NCBI GenBank assembly: GCA_023426225.1
Contig: JAFABD010000208.1
Coordinates: 1-35,039, forward strand
From: Pseudomonadota bacterium
GTDB lineage: Bacteria; Pseudomonadota; Alphaproteobacteria; Sphingomonadales; Sphingomonadaceae
DNA: 35,039 bases
Direction of reading: 5' to 3'
Position numbers and translations under genes: made by a program. Positions 24,323 through 33,322 of this stretch are shown in pieces (position 1 is the first letter of the stretch; each line of letters begins with the position of its first letter). The notes under the pieces were generated by a model. The model saw only the letters and a program-made list of their open reading frames with translations. It ran no database searches and was not told the origin of the DNA.

Positions 24323-25251
24323 GCACGCCGGTTACCCAGCGCCACGAGTTCGTCCTGTATTTCGACGTGACGAACGGCAATCCGAACGGCGATCCCGATG
24401 CCGGCAACATGCCCCGGCTCGATCCGGAGACCAACCAGGGGCTGGTGTCGGACGTCGCGCTGAAGCGCAAGGTCCGCAACTTCGTCGCGCTGGTGAAGGA
24501 TCAGGAACCCGGCTTCGAGATCTACATGACCGAAGGCGCCACGCTGAACAACCAGCACAAAAAGGCGTGGGCGGCGGTAATGCCCGACGTCACCAAGGCG
24601 GACGAGTTCAAGAAGCTGCCCAAGGACCAACAAAAGGCGCAGGAACTCACGCGCTGGATGTGCGCCAATTTCTGGGACATCCGCACCTTTGGGGCGGTGA
24701 TGAGTACCGGCGTCAATGCCGGACAGGTGCGCGGGCCGGTGCAGTTCGGCTTCGCCAAGTCGGCCGAGCGCATCCTGCCGCTCGAAATCTCGATCACGCG
24801 CATGGCCGCGACCACCGAAAAGGACGCGGAGGACAAGGGTGGCCGCACCATGGGCCGCAAGCACATCGTGCCCTATGGCCTGTACCGCGTCCACGGCTTC
24901 GTCTCCGCGCCGCTCGCCAGCCACCCGACCAAGGGCACCGGCTTTTCGGAAAGCGACCTTGAGCTGCTGTGGCAGGCGCTGGGCCAGATGTTCGATCATG
25001 ACCGCTCGGCCGCGCGCGGCGAGATGGCCAGCCGCAAGCTGATCGTCTTCCGCCACCAGAGCGCGCTCGGCAATGCCCAGGCGCAGAGCCTGTTCGATCG
25101 GGTGAAGACCTGGCGGGTCCACGAAGGCTCCGTCCAGGAAATCGGCAGCCCCGCCACCGGCAACTGGCCGCCCGCGCGGAAATGGGAAGACTATAAGGTG
25201 ACCATCGATCGCGAGGGATTGCCTGCGGGCGTCGAGATCATAGAGCCTTGA
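24319..25251 (+). CDS. cas7c: Cas7c (Csd2), Cascade backbone subunit
   Basis: A 310-residue RAMP that polymerises along the crRNA. The N-terminus (HEFVLYFDVTNGNPNGDPDAGNMPRLDPE) is the Cas7/Csd2 signature, followed by SDVALKRKVRNFV and the central FWDIRTFGAVMSTGVNAGQVRGPVQ, all strongly conserved in I-C Cas7. The ATG overlaps the cas8c stop by 4 bp. The gene is followed by the disrupted GIY-YIG gene rather than directly by cas4, which is unusual. Confidence 0.96.
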   Translation: MSTPVTQRHEFVLYFDVTNGNPNGDPDAGNMPRLDPETNQGLVSDVALKRKVRNFVALVKDQEPGFEIYMTEGATLNNQHKKAWAAVMPDVTKADEFKKLPKDQQKAQELTRWMCANFWDIRTFGAVMSTGVNAGQVRGPVQFGFAKSAERILPLEISITRMAATTEKDAEDKGGRTMGRKHIVPYGLYRVHGFVSAPLASHPTKGTGFSESDLELLWQALGQMFDHDRSAARGEMASRKLIVFRHQSALGNAQAQSLFDRVKTWRVHEGSVQEIGSPATGNWPPARKWEDYKVTIDREGLPAGVEIIEP

Positions 25252-25263
25252 GGCTTTTCTCCC

Positions 25264-25544
25264 GTGAAGATTGTCTACAAGATCACCTATCCCAATGGGA
25301 AAATATACGTTGGGAAGGATCTTGCTGACAGCATACCTATTTCGGAAGTCCTGATAAGAGACTGGTCGAACAGGATTTCTCGCGAGAAGAGTGAATGGCG
25401 TTCACCGTAACGCGGGAAATCCTCTGGGAATCGGAAACGGCATCCGACAAGGAGGTTGCGAAGATGGAGGTCCAGTTCATCCGATTACTTCAGTCGAACG
25501 ATCCAGCGTTTGGCTATAATCGCTGGCCGTCCATTAAAGGGTAG
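25264..25544 (+). pseudogene. GIY-YIG nuclease domain protein split by a frameshift, between cas7c and cas4
   Basis: From GTG at 25264 the frame reads MKIVYKITYPNGKIYVGKDLADS, a clear GIY-YIG N-terminal strand pair (VYKIT...KIYVGK), and stops at 25408-25410. From ATG at 25395 another frame reads MAFTVTREILWESETASDKE, continuing to FIRLLQSNDPAFGYNRWP and stopping at 25542-25544. This matches the C-terminal half of the small (about 95-residue) GIY-YIG proteins of alphaproteobacteria, including the conserved E-x-x-F-I and YNRWP tail. A single indel near 25395-25400 would rejoin the halves, so it is a frameshifted gene, a sequencing error or two coupled frames. It is in line with the operon, and its last bases supply the Shine-Dalgarno of cas4. 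Confidence 0.75.
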
Positions 25545-25548
25545 GCCG

Positions 25549-26205
25549 ATGCGCGCGCCGCCCCCGGACCCCGCCGCCGAAGACGCGCTGGTGCCGGTGT
25601 CGGCGCTCCAGCATTATTTGTTCTGTCCGCGCCAGTGCGCGCTGATCCATGTCGAGCGGATCTGGACAGAGGACGGCGCCACCGCCGAGGGGCGCATCCT
25701 CCACGAGCGAGTGGATGGCGGTCGGCCGGATCGCCGTGCCGGCGTCCGCACGGTGCGCGGGCTCGTCCTCCGCTCGTTCGAACATGGCCTGGCTGGCAAG
25801 GCCGACGCGGTCGAGTTCGTGCGCGGCGTGCCCTATCCGGTCGAGTACAAGCGCGGCCGCCCCAAGGCGCACCGCGCCGACGAGGTGCAGCTCTGCGCTC
25901 AGGCGCTGTGCCTGGAGGAGATGTTCGGCTGCACCGTGCCCGAAGGCGCGCTGTTCTATGCGCAGACCAAGAAGCGCAGCCGGATCGCCATCGATGCGGA
26001 ATTGCGTGCGCTGACGATCACGCTTGCCGCCGAAACCCGGGCGATGCTGGCCGCCAGCCATACTCCGCCGCCCCGGGCGAAGCCCGGCTGCCGGCGCTGC
26101 TCGCTGGCGGATGCCTGCCAGCCCAGGCGGCTGGAGCGCCCGCCTTCCGTCCAGCGCTGGCTGCTGCGCCAACTCGCCGAACCCGATGCCCTGCCGGAGA
26201 CGTGA
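25549..26205 (+). CDS. cas4: Cas4 (type I-C) RecB-like nuclease
   Basis: A 218-residue protein. Four iron-sulfur cysteines are visible: Cys in LFCPRQC near residues 26-30, and GCRRCSLADAC towards the C-terminus. The RecB-type active site includes His in EGRILHERVD, Asp in GKADAVEF and Glu/Lys in PVEYKRGRP. Cas4 works with Cas1-Cas2 to trim prespacers and select those with a proper PAM. The ATG at 25549 has AAAGGGTAGG just upstream, within the end of the GIY-YIG frame. It is separated from cas1 by 3 bp. Confidence 0.95.
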   Translation: MRAPPPDPAAEDALVPVSALQHYLFCPRQCALIHVERIWTEDGATAEGRILHERVDGGRPDRRAGVRTVRGLVLRSFEHGLAGKADAVEFVRGVPYPVEYKRGRPKAHRADEVQLCAQALCLEEMFGCTVPEGALFYAQTKKRSRIAIDAELRALTITLAAETRAMLAASHTPPPRAKPGCRRCSLADACQPRRLERPPSVQRWLLRQLAEPDALPET

Positions 26206-26208
26206 TCG

Positions 26209-27249
26209 ATGCGGCGCCACCTCAACACCATCTACGTCACCACCGAAGATGCCTGGCTGCGCAAGGACGGCGCCAATATCGTCGTCGAGGTGGAGGGCAC
26301 CGAGCGCGGGCGCGTGCCGATGCACCTGCTGGAAGGGGTGGTGTGCTTCGGCCGGCCGGGCGCCTCGCCCGCGCTGATGGCGGCATGCGCGGAGGCGGGG
26401 ATCGCGCTCTCCTTCCTCACTCCCAACGGAAAGTTTCTTGCGCGCGTGGAGGGGCCGCGTACCGGTAATGTGCTGCTGCGCCGAACCCAGCACCGCGTCG
26501 CCGACGATCCGGTGCGCGCGGTGCCGATCGTGCGGGGCATCGTCACCGCCAAGGCCGCCAACCAGCGCACCGTGCTGCGTCGCGCGCTGCGCGATCATGG
26601 CGGCCGGATCGCCCCCGATGCCCATGCCGCGCTGACCGCTGCGGAGGCGCGGCTGGGTCATGTCGCCCGGCGGGCAGCGCAGGCGGAGGATATCGACACG
26701 CTGCGCGGGCATGAGGGCGAAGCGGCGCAGCTCTATTTCGGCGCGTTCGATGCGATGCTGCAGGGCGAGCGGCCCGCCTTCCAGTTTGCCGGGCGATCGC
26801 GCCGGCCGCCGCTCGATCGGGTGAATGCGCTGCTCAGCTTTCTCTACGCGATGCTCGGGCATGACTGCCGGTCGGCGCTGGAGGGCGTTGGGTTCGATCC
26901 GCAGGTGGGGCTGCTCCATGCCGACCGACCCGGTCGGGCCAGCCTGGCGCTGGACCTGATGGAGGAACTGCGCCCGGTGCTGGCCGATCGGCTGGCGCTG
27001 ACGCTGATCAATCGCGGCCAGCTCAAGCCGCGCGACTTCACGGTGGACGAGGGCGGGGCGGTGTCGCTGACCGACGATGGCCGCAAGGCGGTGCTGGTCG
27101 CCTGGCAGGAGCGCAAGAAGCGCGAATTGCGGCATCCGTTCCTGGGCGAGGCGATGCCGATGGGGCTGGTCGCACATGTCCAGGCGCAGTTGCTGGCGCG
27201 GCATCTGCGCGGCGATCTCGACGGCTATCCGCCCTTCCTGTGGAAATAA
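26209..27249 (+). CDS. cas1: Cas1 (type I-C) spacer integrase
   Basis: A 346-residue Cas1. The N-terminal beta-domain has LNTIYVTTEDAWLRKDG and VPMHLLEGVVCFGRPG, as in Cas1c. Metal-binding residues are Glu in HEGEAAQLYFGAFD, His in VGLLHADRPGRASLALDLMEELRP and the Asp/Glu in the same segment. It forms the adaptation complex with Cas2 and, in this subtype, Cas4. The cas2 gene starts 4 bp after its stop. Confidence 0.97.
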   Translation: MRRHLNTIYVTTEDAWLRKDGANIVVEVEGTERGRVPMHLLEGVVCFGRPGASPALMAACAEAGIALSFLTPNGKFLARVEGPRTGNVLLRRTQHRVADDPVRAVPIVRGIVTAKAANQRTVLRRALRDHGGRIAPDAHAALTAAEARLGHVARRAAQAEDIDTLRGHEGEAAQLYFGAFDAMLQGERPAFQFAGRSRRPPLDRVNALLSFLYAMLGHDCRSALEGVGFDPQVGLLHADRPGRASLALDLMEELRPVLADRLALTLINRGQLKPRDFTVDEGGAVSLTDDGRKAVLVAWQERKKRELRHPFLGEAMPMGLVAHVQAQLLARHLRGDLDGYPPFLWK

Positions 27250-27253
27250 CGCG

Positions 27254-27544
27254 ATGCTGATGCTGGTCACCTATGACGTGAACACGCAGGACGCGGCGGG
27301 CCGGCGGCGGTTGCGACGCGTGGCGAAGGCGTGCCTGGACCTGGGGCAGCGCGTGCAGAACTCGGTGTTCGAATGCGAGGTGGATCCGGCGCAATGGGCG
27401 CTGCTACGCGCGGCGCTGATCAAGGAAATCGATGCGGAGAAGGATTCGCTGCGCTTTTACCGGCTGGGCGCCGATGGCAAGCGGCGGGTGGAGCATGTCG
27501 GCGCCAAGCCCGTACTGGATCTGGCGGGGCCGCTGCTCTTTTAG
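27254..27544 (+). CDS. cas2: Cas2 (type I-C) adaptation protein
   Basis: A 96-residue ferredoxin-like protein, normal Cas2 length. The start MLMLVTYDVNTQDAAGRRRL has the conserved Asp in TYDV, and RVQNSVFECEVD is the characteristic central segment. Cas2 bridges two Cas1 dimers during spacer integration. It is the last cas gene and ends 181 bp before the first repeat. Confidence 0.97.
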   Translation: MLMLVTYDVNTQDAAGRRRLRRVAKACLDLGQRVQNSVFECEVDPAQWALLRAALIKEIDAEKDSLRFYRLGADGKRRVEHVGAKPVLDLAGPLLF

Positions 27545-27725
27545 CCTTGCGCGAACCCAAGTCTGTCTGTTCCGGCAGGGGCGGTTCGCGCAAAATATAT
27601 TCTTTACGGATCAGACGGATAGAGAGGGCATGGCCCGAAAAGGCGTCCGCACGCCCGCGAAATGCCGACAGTTCGCGTAATAGGACGAATTTACCGCTCT
27701 TTCTCATTGTATTACCACCATGACC
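27545..27725 (+). promoter_or_regulatory. CRISPR leader, with a large perfect inverted repeat
   Basis: This 181-bp stretch separates cas2 from repeat 1 and is more AT-rich than its surroundings. TTGCGCGAACC (27547-27557) pairs perfectly with GGTTCGCGCAA (27583-27593), followed by AAAATATATTCTTT. That could be the cas operon terminator, an adaptation-factor site or the start of the leader. Degeneration of repeats at the opposite end of the array supports this as the leader side, with transcription on the plus strand. Confidence 0.75.
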
Positions 27726-30700
27726 GTCGTCCCCCACGCGGGGGCGTGGATCGAAACCGTCAATCTCGGGCGCTTTTTGGCGACGCATAAGGTCGTCCCC
27801 CACGCGGGGGCGTGGATCGAAACCATGAAAACCACAGTTCCGACCCCGGCGCGCGGGGGTCGTCCCCCACGCGGGGGCGTGGATCGAAACAGGGAGCAGT
27901 ACATCCGCGCCCGGGAGGCGCAGGGTCGTCCCCCACGCGGGGGCGTGGATCGAAACGCGCGTCGAACCGCCTGCTGGACGCCTGCCTCGAGTCGTCCCCC
28001 ACGCGGGGGCGTGGATCGAAACCTCGGCATTGCTGGGGTTGCGGGCGCAGGCAGGCCGTCGTCCCCCACGCGGGGGCGTGGATCGAAACTTCCGCCTCCG
28101 CCGCCTCGACGGTGATCCGAACGGTCGTCCCCCACGCGGGGGCGTGGATCGAAACGTGCCGATTCCCTGCGCTGGCCAATGTGCTTGCACGTCGTCCCCC
28201 ACGCGGGGGCGTGGATCGAAACTCCAACGGGGGCTACGTCGATCTGCGCAGCCTGAGTCGTCCCCCACGCGGGGGCGTGGATCGAAACTTCTGGCGCCGC
28301 GGCCGCGCGGTGCTGAGCGCCGACGTCGTCCCCCACGCGGGGGCGTGGATCGAAACAGCCCCTTTGCTCGGCGCCACTTGGTGACGGTGGTCGTCCCCCA
28401 CGCGGGGGCGTGGATCGAAACCTCTTCCAGTCGCTCAATCGCCTCGATTTCGAGGCGTCGTCCCCCACGCGGGGGCGTGGATCGAAACGCCAAACAAGCA
28501 GGTTGGCGGCGTCGCGAACAAGGTCGTCCCCCACGCGGGGGCGTGGATCGAAACGCTGATCGCCGACGTGTTGATGATCGGGCGCGGCAGTCGTCCCCCA
28601 CGCGGGGGCGTGGATCGAAACCGGGTGGCGATAGGCAACGCTCAGCATCGCGGGGGTCGTCCCCCACGCGGGGGCGTGGATCGAAACAAGCTGGGTCTCT
28701 GCTGGTGATCTAGGCGGATACGGTCGTCCCCCACGCGGGGGCGTGGATCGAAACAGCATCGCAAGCTCGGTCGGATGGCTGCTGAATTGTCGTCCCCCAC
28801 GCGGGGGCGTGGATCGAAACGGGAGCATCTGGATTGCTCGCGTGGATCGCTGGCAGTCGTCCCCCACGCGGGGGCGTGGATCGAAACATCGCGCAATCCC
28901 CCGCCGCCGGCGAAGCTCGATCGTCGTCCCCCACGCGGGGGCGTGGATCGAAACCGTGACGCGCGCGAGGAACTTCTTATCGGCTGCTGTCGTCCCCCAC
29001 GCGGGGGCGTGGATCGAAACCATGTGCGACATATGGCTGATCCGAATGCCGCCGTCGTCCCCCACGCGGGGGCGTGGATCGAAACGCGGGCACAGCTCGC
29101 CGAGGCGGCGAATGTCTCGTCGTCCCCCACGCGGGGGCGTGGATCGAAACTCATCCAGATGCCCAGCGGGGCAATCGGCACAAGTCGTCCCCCACGCGGG
29201 GGCGTGGATCGAAACAGGACCGCGCGCTTTTCCATGTCCGGCGTGCGCAGCGGTCGTCCCCCACGCGGGGGCGTGGATCGAAACAGGTTTCCCTCAAGCG
29301 CACGATCCGGAAGAAGCAGTCGTCCCCCACGCGGGGGCGTGGATCGAAACCCGAATGGTTCGATGAAGGCGAAGTCGGAAAGAAGCGTCGTCCCCCACGC
29401 GGGGGCGTGGATCGAAACAGGGAGCAGTACATCCGCGCGAGGGAGGCGCAGGCCGTCGTCCCCCACGCGGGGGCGTGGATCGAAACTGGATCGACCCCGA
29501 TGCCCCGCCCGAGATCGACCCGTCGTCCCCCACGTGGGGGCGTGGATCGAAACCACTGCGCCAGCGCCTTTGCGCGAACCTCAGGGCGTCGTCCCCCACG
29601 CGGGGGCGTGGATCGAAACGACCTCGATTTCGAGAAAGGCGGGCTGCGATGACGTCGTCCCCCACGCGGGGGCGTGGATCGAAACTCGATGACGGTGGAG
29701 GCGTGGAACGCGCATTGCGCGTCGTCCCCCACGCGGGGGCGTGGATCGAAACTTCGAAATTTCGAGCAGCCGCTCATCGACCACAGGTCGTCCCCCACGC
29801 GGGGGCGTGGATCGAAACCGGATAAATGAGCCGGGTCTGATTGGCGCCGTGCGGTCGTCCCCCACGCGGGGGCGTGGATCGAAACGAGAAGAAGCTGCGC
29901 CTGATGCGCAAATTCGGCAGTCGTCCCCCACGCGGGGGCGTGGATCGAAACTCCGGCCGCTGCTCGGGCAGGCTCGATACAAGGGCGTCGTCCCCCACGC
30001 GGGGGCGTGGATCGAAACGTTCTGGGGAACGCCGCGCGACAATACGCTGGATGTCGTCCCCCACGCGGGGGCGAGGATCGAAACCACCATAGCTGAAAAG
30101 CGGAGTAGCTGCCATGCCGTCGTCCCCCACGCGGGGGCGTGGATCGAAACCCCCTGTCACCAAGCCCGGCAGCGCGCGGACGACGTCGTCCCCCACGCGG
30201 GGGCGTGGATCGAAACCAGGAAAACCACAACTCCGAGCCTGGCGCGCGGAGTCGTCCCCCACGCGGGGGCGTGGATCGAAACCTCGCCGATCCGCTGTGC
30301 CAGCGCGAGCGCGCGTGTCGTCCCCCACGCGGGGGCGTGGATCGAAACACATCGCCAAGGCCCGCATCCGCGACGATGCCCTCGTCGTCCCCCACGCGGG
30401 GGCGTGGATCGAAACCGACATTGCGTCTCGCTTGGCGTCCAAGGCGCGGGTCGTCCCCCACGCGGGGGCGTGGATCGAAACCGGATGAGCCTGCGCGTCA
30501 AGATCGCGGCCACGCGTCGTCCCCCACGCGGGGGCGTGGATCGAAACCTTGCCCGGTTTCGTCCCATGATTTTCTCCCTGCCGTCGTCCCCCACGCGGGG
30601 GCGTGGATCGAAACGGCGGCGCCCTACACTGCCGACAATGTGAACATCGTCGTCCCCCACGCGGGGGCGTGGATCGAAACGCGTCTACAACGACAAGGCG

Positions 30701-31680
30701 AACCTAGCCCCGCCCGTCGTCCCCCACGCGGGGGCGTGGATCGAAACTGTGCCGAGCAGAGGCCGAATTGCCAAAGCGGCAGTCGTCCCCCACGCGGGGG
30801 CGTGGATCGAAACGCGGGCTGTGCTGCCGAGAGGTTCAGAAATCGCGTCGTCCCCCACGCGGGGGCGTGGATCGAAACAACATCAACGACGTGGTGACGG
30901 GCCTCGCGACCGTCGTCCCCCACGCGGGGGCGTGGATCGAAACTCGGCGAACTATGACCTGTCGCTCCAGATCGGGGGTCGTCCCCCACGCGGGGGCGTG
31001 GATCGAAACCTCGCCGGACTCGCGCTGGGCGCGATTCTCACCGTCGTCCCCCACGCGGGGGCGTGGATCGAAACAGCCGATCGGCACGGCGATGGACGGC
31101 GTGACGGTGTCGTCCCCCACGCGGGGGCGTGGATCGAAACAGATCCTGCGCCTCGCCCAGCTGCCGATAGGCGGGTCGTCCCCCACGCGGGGGCGTGGAT
31201 CGAAACTTCTCGACGTCCGAATAATAGTTCGCATCGAACCGTCGTCCCCCACGCGGGGGCGTGGATCGAAACCGCATACTGCCCCCGGGCGCGTCCGATG
31301 CCGACCGTCGTCCCCCACGCGGGGGCGTGGATCGAAACAGCAACAAGCCCGGCGTGCTGGCCGCGCTGCGCCGGTCGTCCCCCACGCGGGGGCGTGGATC
31401 GAAACTTCACGACCACGGTCTGCGTCTGCGCGGTGAGCGCGTCGTCCCCCACGCGGGGGCGTGGATCGAAACCTCGACAACCTCAGCCGCGCGATCCGTC
31501 ATGCGGGCCGTGGTCGTTCCCCACGCGGGGGGCGTGGATCGAAACCAGCCCATGTTGACCGGCGGCGAAGTCATGGGGGTGTCGTCCCCCACGCGGGGGC
31601 GTGGATCGAAACACCGAGGCGGAACGCACCGCCGCGACGACGATGGGGGCGTCCCCCACGCGGGGGCGTGGATTGAAAAC
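27726..31680 (+). CRISPR. Type I-C CRISPR array: 60 repeats, 59 spacers
   Basis: The 32-bp repeat begins GTCGTCCCCCACGCGGGGG and ends CGTGGATCGAAAC, a type I-C repeat with an internal hairpin (CCCC...GGGG). I counted 60 copies by their start positions, at steps of 65-72 bp; spacers are mostly 33-37 bp, with one of 40 (31473-31512). Repeats are identical except for copy 28 (base 29535, C to T), copy 36 (base 30074, T to A), copy 58 (31513-31545, one substitution and one extra G) and copy 60 (31648-31680, several changes including TTGAAAAC). Spacers 3 and 26 and spacers 2 and 38 are homologous pairs. The distal position of worn repeats fits acquisition at the cas2 side. Confidence 0.98.
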
Positions 31681-31879
31681 TGCGCCAGCCGGGCAGATGT
31701 GTTTGACAACGCGGGTCGGCCCAATGAGCGTTCGTGGACCGATCTTTCCGACAAGGTCAGTAACGCGTTGACCTGGCCGACCCGATCCTAAAGGTATAGA
31801 CCTCTTGGTCGGTCCAGGCAGTCTCGTCTGCTTCGCTGTCTCAAGCCCGGCGGCGTTCTAGCGCGCGTTTGCTTCAAGA
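31681..31879. other. Region after the array with a 10-bp inverted repeat
   Basis: No gene is supported. CGGGTCGGCC (31712-31721) is exactly complementary to GGCCGACCCG (31775-31784), 53 bp apart. It could form a long hairpin after the array transcript or mark the ends of a small decayed element; no target duplication was seen. Confidence 0.45.
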
Positions 31880-32377
31880 TCAGAACTGCACACCAAGCAT
31901 TCTGAGCTCTTCGATTTCCTGCGGTGCGATCTTCATGCCTTTTGCCGCCGCCGACCCGATCCAGCGGTTGGCCGCCTCACGATCCTGCGGCACACCTTCA
32001 CCGCGAGCATAGGCGCGACCAAGAAAAAACTGCCTCTGGATATCACCTTGTTCCGCTGCCTTGCGGAACCACCGCGCTGCTTCTACTGGGTCGGCAGTGC
32101 GCTCAATACCGTAAAGCCAGGTCAACCCCTCGTCGACCTGAGATGAGGCAACCCCAGCTTCCGCCTTCGCGTGCCCGTATTCCAGAGACCTCAGGAGTTG
32201 GTCGTGCTTAGCCTTCTGGCGCTCTTCTTCTGTCTCTCGATGGAGTGGAAGCGACGGTACACTAAGTCCAGGCGGCGACATGGGCGTAAGGGGCTCACTG
32301 GCGCTTTGGCCGACGCACGCCGACGAGCAACAGATCAGGCCCAGAATGCAGCTCCTCGTTATAATACCCCGCGTCAC
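31880..32377 (-). CDS. Sel1-repeat lipoprotein
   Basis: A 165-residue protein. The GTG at 32377 is preferred because GGAGG sits seven bases upstream and because it places a lipoprotein signal at the N-terminus (ITRSCILGLICCSSACVG, lipobox cysteine in SSAC). The C-terminal half has Sel1-like helices: GLTWLYGIERTADPVEAARWFRKAAEQGD and FFLGRAYARGEGVPQDREAANRWIGSAA. Such proteins act as interaction scaffolds in the envelope; the partner is unknown. It is divergent from the toxin-antitoxin pair and not functionally tied to the CRISPR locus by anything visible. Confidence 0.8.
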   Translation of the reverse strand: MTRGIITRSCILGLICCSSACVGQSASEPLTPMSPPGLSVPSLPLHRETEEERQKAKHDQLLRSLEYGHAKAEAGVASSQVDEGLTWLYGIERTADPVEAARWFRKAAEQGDIQRQFFLGRAYARGEGVPQDREAANRWIGSAAAKGMKIAPQEIEELRMLGVQF

Positions 32378-32517
32378 GCCGATCCCTCCACGTCGATAAT
32401 CTTGACTACGGCCCGTGTCGTAAGATCGCGCGCCGCTCCTCGTCAACAAACCGGTGGTTTGGTTGACCGTTAACGGATCGGGTGGCCGACAATTGAGAAT
32501 GGGCGCCTTTGCAGGCG

Positions 32518-32587
32518 TTGTGCGTTGCACAAAAGTGCGCAGATTTCCGCTCGTCAACTTGATGCAAAAATGTTCGTTAAGTTGACG
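32518..32587. promoter_or_regulatory. Operator-like palindromes upstream of the toxin-antitoxin genes
   Basis: TTGTGC-GTT-GCACAA at 32518-32532 is a perfect 6-bp dyad. CGTCAACTT (32552-32560) and AAGTTGACG (32579-32587) form a perfect 9-bp inverted repeat 18 bp apart, 53 bp before the antitoxin ATG. Antitoxins of the Phd family, alone or with toxin, usually repress their own promoter at such dyads; that assignment is inference. Confidence 0.5.
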
Positions 32588-32639
32588 ATCGGGGAAGGAT
32601 GCGGCATTGTCTGTACGTCGTTACCACGGAGACTTGCTG

Positions 32640-32891
32640 ATGGCCAGTACGTTCACTAGCCGCGACTTCAATCGAGAGCCTGGCCGCATCAAGCGGGCCG
32701 CGGCGAGCGGCCCGGTTGTCATCACCGAGCGCGGCGAGGCCTCATTGGTCGTCCTCGCCTTTGCAGATTACGAAAAGCTGAAAGGGCGTAAGCGATCGCT
32801 CCTCGAGGCACTTTCCATGCCCGGCCTGGCAGACATCGACTTTGATCCTGCTCTTCCTGAGAGCCACCCGGTCGCGCCGAACTTCGACTGA
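32640..32891 (+). CDS. Phd/YefM family antitoxin
   Basis: An 83-residue antitoxin. The N-terminal DNA-binding fold reads FTSRDFNREPGRIKRAAASGPVVITERGEASLVVLAFADYEKL, the usual Phd pattern in which an ITERG strand precedes a variable tail. The C-terminal LLEALSMPGLADIDFDPAL is the acidic toxin-binding part. The ATG at 32640 has GGAGA eight bases upstream; an in-frame TTG at 32607 is less likely. It overlaps the toxin start by one base (TGATG), so the two are co-translated. Confidence 0.9.
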   Translation: MASTFTSRDFNREPGRIKRAAASGPVVITERGEASLVVLAFADYEKLKGRKRSLLEALSMPGLADIDFDPALPESHPVAPNFD

Positions 32892-33316
32892 TGTATCTCC
32901 TCGATACCAACGTCATCTCAGAGATCCGCAAGGCGGGCGATGGCAGGGCCGACGCTCAGGTCACGGCGTGGTATGCCAGCGTCGATGCGGATGACGCTTA
33001 TATCTCGGTCGTGACCGTCATGGAGATCGAGTTTGGCGTGATCAAGGTCGAGCAGCGCGATGCGGCCCAGGCGTTGCGGCTGCGGCACTGGCTGCATCAT
33101 CACATTATACCTGTGTTCGACGGCCGTGTGCTGCCGATCGGCAATGCGACGGCCTTGCGCTGTGCGCCCCTGCATTATCCCCAACCCCGTAGTTGGCGTG
33201 ACTCGTGGATCGCGGCGACCGCGTTAGAGCACGACCTGACGGTGGCGACCCGAAATGTGAGAGATTTTGTCGGCACCGGCGTAGCGGTGGTGGATCCGTG
33301 GGAGGCCACACCGTGA
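32891..33316 (+). CDS. VapC/FitB-type PIN domain toxin
   Basis: A 141-residue PIN ribonuclease. Acidic metal ligands are visible: Asp5 in LLDTNVISE, Glu45 in VTVMEIEFG, Asp in RSWRDSWIAATALEH and the final Asp in VATRNVRDFVG. The pattern (YLLDTNVISE..., TVMEIEFGVI) is that of the FitB-like VapC group that pairs with Phd antitoxins. VapC toxins cut tRNA or rRNA when freed of antitoxin. The gene is complete, but the relic of an IS3 element begins just after its stop. Confidence 0.92.
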   Translation: MYLLDTNVISEIRKAGDGRADAQVTAWYASVDADDAYISVVTVMEIEFGVIKVEQRDAAQALRLRHWLHHHIIPVFDGRVLPIGNATALRCAPLHYPQPRSWRDSWIAATALEHDLTVATRNVRDFVGTGVAVVDPWEATP

Positions 33317-33322
33317 AGATAG

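Noticed and set aside
19135..27544. A missing cas6 as a sign of an incomplete system
   Set aside because: Type I-C naturally lacks Cas6; Cas5c processes the pre-crRNA, and its Lys-His pair is present.
27704..31791. Many long open frames on both strands through 27.7-31.8 kb
   Set aside because: They are translations of the repeat unit (for example VPHAGAWIET) with spacers between, not genes.
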